Assembly (NCBI GenBank): GCA_035551675.1
Contig: DASZMV010000018.1
Coordinates: 1-64,000, forward strand
Source of the DNA: JAFECT01 sp035551675
Lineage (GTDB): Bacteria > Pseudomonadota > Alphaproteobacteria > Caulobacterales > Caulobacteraceae
DNA length: 64,000 nt
Direction: 5' to 3'
The translations under genes were made by a program, and so were the position numbers. The notes below the pieces were generated by a model. It was not told where the DNA came from. It was given only the letters and a program-made list of their open reading frames with translations, and did not search any database. Of the stretch, positions 7,241 to 18,484 are shown one piece after another. Each line of letters opens with the position of its first letter. Within the stretch, counting starts at the first letter, position 1.

Positions 7241-9205
7241 TCAGTACTGGGTGTTGAAGCCCATCAGGTGGAACACCAGACCCACGTAGAGCAGCATCAG
7301 GGCCGACGCCGCGACCAGGACGGAGCCCAGCTTGTCCCGCCACGCCCCGCCGCCGCGCCACACCCGCCACAGGTCGAGCAGGGCGAGGACGGCAACGCCC
7401 ACGAAGGCCAGGAGCCCGGCGATCCCCAGGAAGAGAACCAGGCCGTCGCTGGCGCTCGTCGCGTGCGCGATATCCGACAGGAGCCAGGTCAGAACCATCG
7501 GGTAAATCGCGAACACCGCCACCGCCGCAAGGGCGAAGAGCCGCGTCCCGCGATAGACCAGGGCGTCGCGGCCGGCGAGCGCGAAGGACGCGCCGTAGGT
7601 TTTCCGCGTGATCGCCAGGATTGGCCACAGCAAGCCGGTCAGCAGCAGGATCGCCAGCGACGCGTAGAGCGCAGGCGTGATCCACGCGGGCGAACGCCAG
7701 CCGGGAATCCGCAGGAACGCGGCGGGCGGCGCCATGCTGAAGCCGAACATGACGGGACGGCCGTCCTTCACGATCGCCTGCATCTCCTCGTCGGGGTCGT
7801 CCATGTTGCGCCAGACGAAAGGCTGGATTTCCTGCCACTTCGCTGCGGCGCCGCCCCCCGGACTCACAAGCGACACGGTCCCGTCGGGGTTGGCCTTGAG
7901 CACCGTGCCTCCGAGGAGTTCGCCTACGCTGAAGAAGCTACTGTACGACCGGCGTGAGGACTCCCAGGGGCCGGCCATCAACCCGGCGTGGGCAAGCGCG
8001 GTCGGCTTGTCCACCGTCTGCGCAGAGACCGGTTGCGTGCGCGGAAAATAGCGATCGGCGAAGCCCTGGTAGAGCGAGCCTTGCAGGCCGCCCACCGCGC
8101 CGGCTTTTCCGGGACTGTTCAGCGAGATGAAGACGCCGGTGTTGTCGTCGATGAACAGCCGCATGTCGCTCAGGAACACCTGGGTTCCACCGTTGTGCCA
8201 GATCACCCGGTGGCCGTTGCGATGATCCTCGACGAAACCCAGCGCCATGGCGTTCAGCGCCGGATAGATCTTGGGCTGCGCTGCGTGCAGCGCGATCGCC
8301 GTCTCCGGTTTCATGATCTGCACGCCGCCGTAGGCGCCGTTCTGCAGCTGGGCGATCATGTAGTGGCCCATGTCTTCGCCCGACGCGGCGAGTTCGCCGG
8401 CCGGCGCGGGCGGCACATATTCGATGTAGAACGGCGTGCGCGAACCGGTCTTGTATCCCTTGGCCAGGAACGGCTTTACGCTGTCGGGGAACGGCATTTG
8501 CACCGACGAGTGCGTCATGTCGAGCGGCTGAAGGATATGTTGGGTGACGTAGTCGGCCCACGATTGGCCCGACACGCGCTGGACGATGTAGCCCGCGAGC
8601 GCGGCGCCATAGTTCGAATAGGCGGGGACCTTGCCGGGCGCGAAGACGCGCTTGGGCGTCCAGCCTTTGATGTACTGCTCGAGCGTCACGTTCGGCGACG
8701 AGCCCATCAGGTACTTGTACTTCTCCTCGAACCCGGGCGTGTGGGTCATGATGTTGCGCAGCGTGATCGGCTGTCCGTCGCGCGGGGGGATCTTGAAGTC
8801 GAGGTACTGGTTGACGTCGGTGTCGAGGTTCAGCTTGCCGGCCTCGACCAGCTGCATCACCGCGGTCCAGGTGAAGGTCTTGGTGATCGAGCCCGGACGG
8901 AACATCGTCGTCTTGGGATCGACCGGCGCCTTGGTCGCGAGATCGGAATAGCCATAGCCGCGCTCGGTCAGGATCTGACCATCCTTGACCACCACCACGA
9001 TGGCGCCGGGGATATCGCCGTTCTTGATCTGGGCGGGAACGAGGCCGTCGAGCCAGGCGTCCACGTCGTCCTTGGTCAGCGGATGAGCGGTCGCGGGAGC
9101 CGTGATCGCCGGCGCGGCGGGCGCCGCAGCGGGTTGCGCCGTGAACGCCGGCGCGCCGATCATCAGGCCCAGGACCGCGACGGCGGCGATGGTCAATGCT
9201 CTCAT
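7241..9205 (-). CDS. S12 serine hydrolase with C-terminal membrane domain
   Basis: 654 residues, a paralogue of the proteins at 3364-5346 and 1-603. It has a signal peptide (residues 1-22), an Ala/Pro-rich linker, and an S12 domain with SITK at 106-109 and YSN near residue 197, followed by an HNGG motif (WHNGGTQVF) matching the HAG element of its neighbour. A C-terminal region carries about four membrane helices. Function is likely periplasmic hydrolysis of a D-peptide, amide or ester. It has its own promoter region, shared with the divergent CocE gene at 9330. The start at 9205 has GAGGGGGAGA upstream. The gene ends 225 nt before the next minus-strand start. Confidence 0.92.
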   Translation of the reverse strand: MRALTIAAVAVLGLMIGAPAFTAQPAAAPAAPAITAPATAHPLTKDDVDAWLDGLVPAQIKNGDIPGAIVVVVKDGQILTERGYGYSDLATKAPVDPKTTMFRPGSITKTFTWTAVMQLVEAGKLNLDTDVNQYLDFKIPPRDGQPITLRNIMTHTPGFEEKYKYLMGSSPNVTLEQYIKGWTPKRVFAPGKVPAYSNYGAALAGYIVQRVSGQSWADYVTQHILQPLDMTHSSVQMPFPDSVKPFLAKGYKTGSRTPFYIEYVPPAPAGELAASGEDMGHYMIAQLQNGAYGGVQIMKPETAIALHAAQPKIYPALNAMALGFVEDHRNGHRVIWHNGGTQVFLSDMRLFIDDNTGVFISLNSPGKAGAVGGLQGSLYQGFADRYFPRTQPVSAQTVDKPTALAHAGLMAGPWESSRRSYSSFFSVGELLGGTVLKANPDGTVSLVSPGGGAAAKWQEIQPFVWRNMDDPDEEMQAIVKDGRPVMFGFSMAPPAAFLRIPGWRSPAWITPALYASLAILLLTGLLWPILAITRKTYGASFALAGRDALVYRGTRLFALAAVAVFAIYPMVLTWLLSDIAHATSASDGLVLFLGIAGLLAFVGVAVLALLDLWRVWRGGGAWRDKLGSVLVAASALMLLYVGLVFHLMGFNTQY

Positions 9206-9254
9206 GCTCTCCCCCTCGCGCGTCGGCGCGAAAAATTTTCAAGAACTTCTAACA

Positions 9255-9274
9255 GAATTGCCAAATCAGAAAAA
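9255..9274 (+). promoter_or_regulatory. Shared island element, site D
   Basis: The plus strand reads GAATTGCCAAATCAGAAAAA, oriented toward the CocE gene with its TTGC 72 nt from the GTG at 9330. It is the only clear copy in the 124-nt divergent intergenic region, so it may also act on the S12 gene starting at 9205. Confidence 0.6.
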
Positions 9275-9329
9275 GGCGGGACTATGCCCCGCCGGTCGAT
9301 TGAAATCGCGACCGTCTGGAGGACCCGCC

Positions 9330-11222
9330 GTGACCCGCTCCCCTTCCCTGCGCCTCTGCCTCGCCGCCTCCGCCGCCCTCCTGGCGCTGGGCGCCGGCGT
9401 TCCCGCGCTTGCCGCCACCCCCGACCAGGTGAAACTGCCCGACGGCGCCCAGGCCGGCGACTATGTCGGCCAGGACGTGATGATCCCCATGCGCGACGGG
9501 GTGAAGCTGCACGCGCAGGTCTGGCGACCGAAGTCCATGGCCGGCCCGCTGCCGATCCTGCTTCAGCGCTCGCCCTACGGATTTGGCCTGCAGGCCGCCC
9601 AGGGGGCTTTCGCCACCCAGTTCCATGAACTCGCGGCGGACGGCTACATCTTCGTGCTCGAGGACATCCGCGGAAAGTTCGGCTCCGAGGGCGAGTTCGT
9701 CATGCTCCGGCCGCGCAAGACCACGCCCAAGGGCGTCGACGAATCGACCGACACCTACGACACCATCGACTGGCTGGTGAAGAGCCTGCCCGAGAACACC
9801 GGCAAGGTCGGCGAGTTCGGAATCTCCTACCTCGGCTGGACCACCGCCATGGCGACGATCGATCCGCATCCCGCGCTGAAGGCGGTGTCGGTCCAGGCCT
9901 CGCCCGAGGACATGTTTCTGGGCGACGACTTCCACCACAACGGCGCCTTCCGCCTCGATTACGCGTGGGAGTACGCCGCCACACTGGAAACCGATCCGCA
10001 TATCCTGAAGCCGTTCGAATTCGGGAGCGACGACCCTTACGACTGGTACCTGAAGCAGGGCGCGCTCGACGGCTACGACCAGAAGAACGTCGGCAAGCCG
10101 CTGCCGACCTGGCGCAATTTCGTGGGTCACCCGAACTACGACGCCTTTTGGAAAGCCGGCGTGACCTCGCACGAGTTGCCCGCGACCCCCAGCGTGCCCG
10201 ACCTCTTCGTCGCGGGCTGGTGGGACCAGGAAGATTTCTACGGACCGCTCACCATCTACGACCGCCAGGCCAAGGGCGACCGCGACAACCGCAACTTCAT
10301 CGTCATAGGCCCCTGGAACCACGGCGGCTGGGCGGGGGCATCGGGCGCGAAGTACGGACCGTACGACCTCGGCGGCGACACCTCGGCCTATTTCCGCAGC
10401 CAGGTCGAGGCGCCCTGGTTCCATTACTGGCTGAAGGGCGGCGACGCGCTGAAGGAGCCGCGGGCGCTGGTCTTCGAGACCGGCAGCAACCAGTGGCGCG
10501 GTTATTCGGCATGGCCGCCCAAGGACGGCGTGGTCGAGAAACATCTCTACCTGCACGCGGGCGGCAAGCTGAGTTTCGATCCGCCGACGGCGGCCGACGC
10601 CGCGCCGGACCGTTTCGTCTCCGATCCGGCTCGTCCCGTGCCCTATCGTCCGCGACCGATCACGCCGGTGATCGCCAAGGGTTCGACCTGGCCGCACTGG
10701 CTCGCCGACGACCAGTCCGAGTTCGACAAGCGGCCCGACGTGCTGTCGTTCCGCACCGGCGTGCTCGACCAGGCGGTCACCATCCGCGGCGAAGCGATCG
10801 CCAAGCTGTTCGCCTCGACCACCGGGACCGACGCCGACTGGATCGTGAAGCTGATCGACGTGTATCCGAACGACGACGCGACGCCGGCGGCGTTGCGCGG
10901 GCGCGAGCTGATCATTTCCGACGAGGTGTTCCGCGGACGCTTCCGCAAGAGCTTCGAGCATCCCGAGCCGCTCACGCCCAACAAGGCGCTCGACTATTCC
11001 ATCGACCTGCACACCGCGTCGCACCGGTTCCTGAAAGGTCACCGCATCGAGGTGCAGATCCAGTCGAGCTGGTTCCCGCTGATCGATCGCAATCCGCAGG
11101 TATTCACGCCCAGCATCTACGCGGCCGATCCGTCGACCTTCAAGGCGCAGACCCACGCGGTGTTCCACAGCACGGCCTATCCGTCGGCCATCGTGGTGGA
11201 CGTGCCGACCGGATCGGATTGA
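9330..11222 (+). CDS. CocE/NonD (X-Pro dipeptidyl-peptidase S15) family hydrolase
   Basis: 630 residues from the GTG at 9330, selected because GGAGGA lies 6 nt upstream and a signal peptide (ending near VPALA) begins there. The alpha/beta hydrolase domain starts with the S15 pattern MIPMRDGVKLHAQVWRP. The nucleophile elbow is GISYLG (Ser), with Asp in AGWWDQEDF and His in IGPWNHGGW. A C-terminal jelly-roll domain typical of X-Pro dipeptidyl-peptidase and cocaine esterase follows. Such enzymes cleave acyl or peptide bonds; context (D-aminoacylase, dipeptidase, S12 hydrolases, receptors) favours peptides or acylated amino acids. It is transcribed divergently from the S12 gene at 9205 and convergently with the receptor at 11328. 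Confidence 0.92.
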   Translation: MTRSPSLRLCLAASAALLALGAGVPALAATPDQVKLPDGAQAGDYVGQDVMIPMRDGVKLHAQVWRPKSMAGPLPILLQRSPYGFGLQAAQGAFATQFHELAADGYIFVLEDIRGKFGSEGEFVMLRPRKTTPKGVDESTDTYDTIDWLVKSLPENTGKVGEFGISYLGWTTAMATIDPHPALKAVSVQASPEDMFLGDDFHHNGAFRLDYAWEYAATLETDPHILKPFEFGSDDPYDWYLKQGALDGYDQKNVGKPLPTWRNFVGHPNYDAFWKAGVTSHELPATPSVPDLFVAGWWDQEDFYGPLTIYDRQAKGDRDNRNFIVIGPWNHGGWAGASGAKYGPYDLGGDTSAYFRSQVEAPWFHYWLKGGDALKEPRALVFETGSNQWRGYSAWPPKDGVVEKHLYLHAGGKLSFDPPTAADAAPDRFVSDPARPVPYRPRPITPVIAKGSTWPHWLADDQSEFDKRPDVLSFRTGVLDQAVTIRGEAIAKLFASTTGTDADWIVKLIDVYPNDDATPAALRGRELIISDEVFRGRFRKSFEHPEPLTPNKALDYSIDLHTASHRFLKGHRIEVQIQSSWFPLIDRNPQVFTPSIYAADPSTFKAQTHAVFHSTAYPSAIVVDVPTGSD

Positions 11223-11243
11223 AGCGACCCCGAAAAAGTTTGA

Positions 11244-11271
11244 GGCCGGGCCGCCTTTCGGCGACCCGGCC
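11244..11271. terminator. Hairpin between convergent genes
   Basis: GGCCGGGCCGCC pairs with GGCGACCCGGCC (one mismatch) around TTTC. On the minus strand it is followed by TCAAACTTTTTC, so it fits best as terminator of the receptor gene ending at 11328; it may act both ways. Confidence 0.55.
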
Positions 11272-11327
11272 CCGCAGACCGACGGAGGGAACACTCATCC
11301 GGTCTGTAACACTCGTTTAGCTCCGCC

Positions 11328-13613
11328 TCACCACTTGGCTGAAAGTGTCACGCCGAGCGTGCGCGGCTGGATGACGCCGATCTGCGCCCAGGCCGTGGTG
11401 ACGTCGCCGTAGCTGGTAAAGGCGCGGGTGTTGGTCAGGTTCTGCGCCCAGAGTTCGAGCCGATAGCGGTCATTCTGCACGCCGAAGCGGGCCGAAAGCG
11501 TCCCGTAGGCTGGAAGCTTCGCCTGCTCCGTGCCCGAAAACTGAACGGTAGCTGACGAACCGACGCTGCCGAAGTCGGCGTAGCGCGAGCCTGTATAGGC
11601 CGCCTGGGCGCCGATGAAGCCGCGGTAGTCGCCGAACCAATCCCAATCGTACTCGGCGTCGAACGCGGTGCCCCACTTAGGCGCATAGGGCAGCGGCGAT
11701 CCGCTGGCCGCGAAGTCCGGATCGGCGGCCGGCGTGTCGGACGTCAGGTGGGCGTCGGTGTAGGCGCCGGTCCACATCAGGTTCAGGCCGGCGGTCGGCC
11801 TCCAGTTGAACGTCCATTCGACGCCTCGGCTCTCCGCCGATCCCGCGTTCGCGTTGACGCCGTAATTGTCCACCACTTCCAGGATCTGGATGTTCTTCCA
11901 GTTCACATAGAACAGAGCCACGTCGGCGCTGAGCGTGCCGTCGAGCAAGGTCGAGCGGATGCCGGCTTCGTAGTTCACGGTGCTGTCGGAACCGTAGACG
12001 CGCGGAACCGAGACGGGCGCCAGGGGCGGCAAGGCGTTCGGGCCGCCAGGGCGATAGCCGCTGGCGATCCGGGCGTAGACCATGGTGTTGGCGTCGATGT
12101 GCCAACGCGGCGCGATGGAGTAGGTGAAATCGTCGCCGCTCGAATTGGTGCCGAACGAGGTCGAGCCGCCGGTGATGATCGGATTGCCGCCGATGCTTTC
12201 GACGACAGTCTGCTTGTTGCTCGAGTACCGACCGCCGAAGTCGACGTCGAACTTGTCGTTGAAATGGTAGGTGAAGTTCGCGAAGCCAGCGTACTCCTGG
12301 TAGGTCGACTCGAGCGTGATCAGCTCGAGCTCTCCGACCGAGGTGTTGCGATCGCCGCCGGGCAGGTTGGCCGCCCAGAGATGCTGGTTCAGGTCGCCCT
12401 TTTCATGGGTGTAATAGCCGCCAACCAGCCAGTCGAGATTGCCGATCGTGCCCGAGAGACGATCTTCCTCGGTCCACTTCTTGAGATCCTCGACGTTGCT
12501 GAAGGGCAGGCCGCAATTGCAGCCGAAAATCCCGGAGATGACCTGGCCGTAGGTCGGCGCCGGGGGCGTGCCGACGCCGGGCGTGGGCGGCAGCAACGGC
12601 GCGTCGGTGTCGTCGGTCCAGCCGTTCTTGTTGAGAATGCCGTAGCTGGTGATCGAGGTCAGTTTGACGGGACCGAAGTCGTAGTTGATGTCCGCCGAAT
12701 AGTTCTCGTACTTGGCTTTGAAAGGCTCCGGCAGATCACGCGCGATGGTGTCCCCGCCGTAGAGCGGCTTGTAGGTGACGGGATTGACGTCGATGCCATT
12801 GGCTTCGTTGTCGAAGTCCTGCTGGTCGAGCGCGGTGAGGCGGATGCTCAGTTGCGGCGTCGGATTCCAGAGCAGCGAGGCGCGCAGACCGTTCTTGCGG
12901 TCCCAGTTCACGCCGCGCTGGCCCGTGGTGACGTTATCGATCCAGCCCGGGGTATAGCCGTCATAGGCGTCGAGCCGCAGCGCCGCCGTGTCGCCCAGCG
13001 GGATGTTGCCCATAAGCTTCACATTGCCGCCGTTGCCGCCGTGGCCGTTGTTGCTCACCGTCTCGCCGGTGGCTTCGACCATGCCCTGATAGACGCCCAG
13101 GACCGGAGGCGCGGTCACGACCTTCAGCAGGCCGCCTTCGGAGTTCGCGCCGTAGAGCGTGCCTTGGGGACCGCGCAGCACTTCGATGCGCTGGACATCC
13201 CAGGTGTCGAAATCGCCCGCGAGGATCGAGCCGTTCAACAGCGCCGTGCTCGAACCGAAGGGTGATTCGTCGATATAGACCGCGACCGTCGAGCCCACGC
13301 CGCCGGCGTTCTGGCCACGCAGCGTGATCCGCGTCTGACCGGGGTTGGAGCTTTCCAGCGAAAGGCCGGGCACCATCGCCGCGTAGCCGGAGAAATCCGT
13401 CGCCTGCAGCTTATCGAGCGTATTGCCGCCGAGAGCGGTCACGCTCATCGGCACGTTCTTGAGCGGCTCCGCCTTTTTCTCGGCGGTGACGATGACCTCT
13501 TGGACGGTATTCGGTGTTTGCGCCGGCTGATCCGCCGCAAAGGCCGGTGCGGCCAGGGTGATCGCCGAAGCGGAGGCGAGCAGCCAGGTTAAATGAGTAC
13601 GACGCAAGCGCAT
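11328..13613 (-). CDS. TonB-dependent outer-membrane receptor
   Basis: 761 residues: signal peptide (to about residue 26), TonB-box-like segment VQEVIVTAEKK, plug domain with the conserved VLRGPQGTLYGANSEGG motif, and a C-terminal 22-strand barrel ending in an aromatic-rich strand (TLGVTLSAKW, terminal Trp). TBDRs take up substrates across the outer membrane using TonB/ExbBD energy. The ligand is unknown. The neighbouring peptidases and D-amino-acid enzymes suggest a peptide or acyl-amino-acid rather than a siderophore, which is an inference. It is about the same length as, and clearly related to, the next receptor (13842-16112). The shared element at 13675-13699 has its TTGC 78 nt from the start codon, exactly the spacing seen at the second receptor. 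Confidence 0.95.
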   Translation of the reverse strand: MRLRRTHLTWLLASASAITLAAPAFAADQPAQTPNTVQEVIVTAEKKAEPLKNVPMSVTALGGNTLDKLQATDFSGYAAMVPGLSLESSNPGQTRITLRGQNAGGVGSTVAVYIDESPFGSSTALLNGSILAGDFDTWDVQRIEVLRGPQGTLYGANSEGGLLKVVTAPPVLGVYQGMVEATGETVSNNGHGGNGGNVKLMGNIPLGDTAALRLDAYDGYTPGWIDNVTTGQRGVNWDRKNGLRASLLWNPTPQLSIRLTALDQQDFDNEANGIDVNPVTYKPLYGGDTIARDLPEPFKAKYENYSADINYDFGPVKLTSITSYGILNKNGWTDDTDAPLLPPTPGVGTPPAPTYGQVISGIFGCNCGLPFSNVEDLKKWTEEDRLSGTIGNLDWLVGGYYTHEKGDLNQHLWAANLPGGDRNTSVGELELITLESTYQEYAGFANFTYHFNDKFDVDFGGRYSSNKQTVVESIGGNPIITGGSTSFGTNSSGDDFTYSIAPRWHIDANTMVYARIASGYRPGGPNALPPLAPVSVPRVYGSDSTVNYEAGIRSTLLDGTLSADVALFYVNWKNIQILEVVDNYGVNANAGSAESRGVEWTFNWRPTAGLNLMWTGAYTDAHLTSDTPAADPDFAASGSPLPYAPKWGTAFDAEYDWDWFGDYRGFIGAQAAYTGSRYADFGSVGSSATVQFSGTEQAKLPAYGTLSARFGVQNDRYRLELWAQNLTNTRAFTSYGDVTTAWAQIGVIQPRTLGVTLSAKW

Positions 13614-13674
13614 GAAATTTATCTCCCCGAACAGGACGGCCCACGAACCGGCCCGTCCCTAGAGATGACGACAA

Positions 13675-13699
13675 TTTTTCAGAAATAGCAAATCGTTTC
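13675..13699 (-). promoter_or_regulatory. Shared island element, site B
   Basis: The plus strand reads TTTTTCAGAAATAGCAAATC followed by GTTTC. Toward the gene it reads TTTGCTATTTCTGAAAAAT. The flanks (GATGAC before, CGCATAA after) also match site A at 16174. It lies 62 nt upstream of the receptor start. Confidence 0.6.
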
Positions 13700-13760
13700 A
13701 ATTCCCGCATAACAGTAGGGAATTGATGGGTCGCGTAATGGGGGAAGCCCGGACGCAAAC

Positions 13761-13790
13761 GGGCCGAGTCGCCTTTCGACGACTCGGCCC
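13761..13790 (-). terminator. Hairpin downstream of the second TonB receptor
   Basis: GGGCCGAGTCG and CGACTCGGCCC form a perfect 11-bp stem around an 8-nt loop, 50 nt after the receptor stop. The following T-tract is weak. It is closely similar to the hairpin at 11244. Confidence 0.55.
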
Positions 13791-13841
13791 GCCGGCCGGT
13801 GGAGGAACGCTTGCCGGCCTTAGCCCCCGTTCAGACGCCCC

Positions 13842-16112
<2,271 letters not shown>

Positions 16113-16173
16113 GGCTTGATCCCCCAAGCTTTCGCAGGTTCAGACCTGCTGGTTTGATGTGAGATGACAATGA

Positions 16174-16199
16174 TTTTTCAGTTTGCGCAACTACTTTTC
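16174..16199 (-). promoter_or_regulatory. Shared island element, site A (next to the regulator)
   Basis: The plus strand reads TTTTTCAGTTTGCGCAACTA followed by CTTTTC. It contains the perfect 8-bp palindrome TTGCGCAA and is flanked by TTTTTC and CTTTTC. It lies between the divergent receptor (start 16112) and regulator (start 16273), so it could control both. Confidence 0.65.
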
Positions 16200-16272
16200 A
16201 TTTTTCGCACATAATGGCGTTTGATGTGGCGTTTCGGCGCCACGCTGACTAAGGTTTCGCCAAAGAGGTTAC

Positions 16273-16965
16273 ATGGCCGACCGATCTTCATCCGGCCGTT
16301 CCCAGGCCAAGCCCGGGGCGGTTCTCAAAACCCTGCGCACCCAAAGGGGCTGGACCCTGTCCGAGGTCAGCCGGCGGACGGGCCTGCCCGTCTCGACCCT
16401 GTCCAAGGTCGAGAACGACAAGATGTCGCTGACCTACGACAAGCTGACCCGGATCAGCGAAGGGCTGGAGATCGACATCGCCCAGCTGTTCGGCGGGGCC
16501 GAAATGGCCGCCGAGGCCTCCGACGCGGTGACCGGCCGGCGCAGCATAACCCGGGCGGGCGAAGGGAAATCCATCGAGACCCAGACCTACGGCCACCTCT
16601 ATCCGGCCGCGGACCTGCTGAACAAAAGGCTGGTGCCGATCATCGCCGACGTGCGGGCGCGCGACCCCGGCGACTTCGGCGAAATGATCCGCCATCCGGG
16701 CGAGGAATACGCCTATGTCATCGAGGGCGAGGTCGAGCTGCACACCGAACTCTACGCCCCGGTGCACCTGAAGACCGGCGATTCGATCTACTTCGACAGC
16801 GGCATGGGCCACGTCTACGTCAACGTCGGCAAGGGGACATGCCGGATCCTGTCGGTGTGCTCGAGCCCCGAATCGCAACTGATCGCGGCCGCCCGGAACG
16901 CCCAGGTGAGCGAGGGCGACAACACCCCCGCCCCGCCCAAGCGCATTCGCGCGGCGCGGCGCTGA
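16273..16965 (+). CDS. XRE-family transcriptional regulator with cupin domain
   Basis: 230 residues. A helix-turn-helix of the XRE/lambda-repressor type spans about residues 14-70 (TLRTQRGWTLSEVSRRTGLP, then STLSKVENDK). A C-terminal cupin_2 domain spans about residues 145-215 (HPGEEYAYVIEGEVELHTEL). In this architecture (PuuR- and SutR-like) the cupin senses a small metabolite and the HTH binds an operator near amino-acid or amine catabolic genes. It is divergent from a TonB receptor and directly upstream of the FAD dehydrogenase. The conserved element repeated through the island lies in its own upstream region. Proposed role: local regulator of the peptide/D-amino-acid genes and of itself. 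The direction of control (repressor or activator) is unknown. Confidence 0.92.
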   Translation: MADRSSSGRSQAKPGAVLKTLRTQRGWTLSEVSRRTGLPVSTLSKVENDKMSLTYDKLTRISEGLEIDIAQLFGGAEMAAEASDAVTGRRSITRAGEGKSIETQTYGHLYPAADLLNKRLVPIIADVRARDPGDFGEMIRHPGEEYAYVIEGEVELHTELYAPVHLKTGDSIYFDSGMGHVYVNVGKGTCRILSVCSSPESQLIAAARNAQVSEGDNTPAPPKRIRAARR

Positions 16966-17110
16966 GGCCGTCACACCCAAAAGCCCAGCTTGCCTGAACA
17001 GGGCGGTTTGGGTTAGCGGAGGCCCGCCTCCCCGGCGCCCGGTTTTATCCAGCCGTGAAAAATGGCGAGTTCGGCCCGCGACCGCCGGGGGCGCGGACTT
17101 CCTTGTCACG

Positions 17111-17122
17111 ATTGCGTAATAT
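17111..17122 (+). promoter_or_regulatory. Possible half-site of the shared element, site G
   Basis: ATTGCGTAATAT shares TTGCGTAAT with site C at 7173, in the orientation facing the dehydrogenase gene. The flanking GAAAA part is missing, so this is weaker than the other sites. Confidence 0.3.
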
Positions 17123-17155
17123 GGGCGACAGCGTGGCGCGGTGGTTGCACTGGCT

Positions 17156-17181
17156 TTTTTCGCCACGCGCAACTATTTTTC
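17156..17181. promoter_or_regulatory. Shared island element, site F (inverted)
   Basis: TTTTTCGCCACGCGCAACTA followed by TTTTTC aligns with site A (TTTTTC, 8 nt, GCAACTA, 1 nt, TTTTC) but lies on the same strand as the gene it precedes. It is 50 nt from the proposed TTG start at 17231, which supports that start. Confidence 0.5.
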
Positions 17182-17230
17182 TTTTTCAGAATATGACAGC
17201 ATCCCGGTCGGGATTCTGGGGACTAGGGTC

Positions 17231-18391
17231 TTGAGCGCCAACGCGTACGACATCGTGGTGATCGGCGCCGGCATGGCGGGCGCTTCGGCGGCCGCGCATC
17301 TGGCATTGAACCGTCGGGTTCTGGTGCTCGAGCGCGAGGGCCAGCCCGGCTACCATTCCACCGGCCGCTCGGCGGCGCTGTTCTCGGCCATCTACGGCTC
17401 CGAGCCGGTGCGCGCGCTGTCGCGCGCCAGTCACGACTTCTTCTACGCCCCGCCGCCCGCCTTCGCACCGGCGCCGCTGGTGCGCCCGCGCGCGGCCATG
17501 CACATCGCCACCGCGGAACAGGCCGAACGCCTGGCCGCCTTCGGCGCCTTGCCCGACGTCGCCCCGGTGTCGCGCATTATCACCCGCGACGAGGCGTTGA
17601 AGCTCTGCCCGATCCTGCGGCCCGAACAGCTTCATTCCGCGGTCGTGGAGCTCGAAGCCGCCGACGTGGACGTGCACGGCCTGCACCAGGGCTATCTGCG
17701 CCAGCTGCGTGAGCGCGAAGGCGTGCTGTTGACCGACCGCACGGTCGAGGGCCTGGGCCACGAAGGCGGCCGCTGGCGCATCACCAGCAATGGTGAAGAG
17801 TTCTTCGCACCCGTGGTGGTCAACGCCGCCGGCGCCTGGGCCGACGTAATCGCCGGACTGGCGGGCGTGGCCCCGATCGGCCTGCAGCCCATGCGCCGCA
17901 CCGCCATTCTGGTCGAACCGCCGGCGGGCGCCGAGATCGATGACTGGCCCATGGTCATCGACGCGGACGAGCAGTTCTATTTCAAGCCGGACGCGGGCCT
18001 GTTGCTGCTGTCGCCGGCCGACGAGACCCCCATGGCGCCTTGCGACGTCCAGCCGGACGAGTGGGACGTGGCCGTGGCCGTCGACCGCGTCGAAACCGCG
18101 ACGACCCTGAAGATCACCCGTGTGAAGCATCGCTGGGCGGGTCTGCGCAGCTTCGTCGCCGACCGCACGCCGGTGGCGGGCTACGACCCCGACGCGCCGG
18201 GCTTCTTCTGGCTCGCCGGCCAGGGCGGTTACGGCATCCAGACCGCGCCGGCCCTGTCGCGCGCCGCGGCGGCGCTCGTGCTCGACCAGACGATCCCCGC
18301 CACCATCGCCGCCCACGGCGTCAACGCCGCCGACCTCTCCCCCGCCCGCCTGCGCCAAACCGCCCAGACCCCGCGCGAAGCCATCGGGTAG
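17231..18391 (+). CDS. FAD-dependent D-amino-acid dehydrogenase (DauA/DadA-like)
   Basis: 386 residues from the TTG at 17231, picked because the dinucleotide-binding motif (YDIVVIGAGMAGASAA) must lie close to the N terminus and GGGGA precedes it. The DAO fold is seen with REGQPGYHSTGRSAALFS near residues 41-58, closely like D-arginine dehydrogenases, and a C-terminal FAD segment around FWLAGQGGYGIQTAP. Such enzymes oxidise D-amino acids to 2-oxo acids and ammonia, passing electrons to a quinone or other acceptor. With the D-aminoacylase-like and S12 genes this completes a plausible D-amino-acid degradation route. It lies downstream of the regulator (265-nt gap holding sites F and G) and upstream of an aminotransferase. 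Confidence 0.88.
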   Translation: MSANAYDIVVIGAGMAGASAAAHLALNRRVLVLEREGQPGYHSTGRSAALFSAIYGSEPVRALSRASHDFFYAPPPAFAPAPLVRPRAAMHIATAEQAERLAAFGALPDVAPVSRIITRDEALKLCPILRPEQLHSAVVELEAADVDVHGLHQGYLRQLREREGVLLTDRTVEGLGHEGGRWRITSNGEEFFAPVVVNAAGAWADVIAGLAGVAPIGLQPMRRTAILVEPPAGAEIDDWPMVIDADEQFYFKPDAGLLLLSPADETPMAPCDVQPDEWDVAVAVDRVETATTLKITRVKHRWAGLRSFVADRTPVAGYDPDAPGFFWLAGQGGYGIQTAPALSRAAAALVLDQTIPATIAAHGVNAADLSPARLRQTAQTPREAIG

Positions 18392-18484
18392 GCGCACCGC
18401 CGCCTGGTGCGGCGGACGAGGCGTTTGTTTCGGCCCCCGCGCCGATATATGCGGTAGCGCACCCTCACCATAAGGAGCGCGCGC

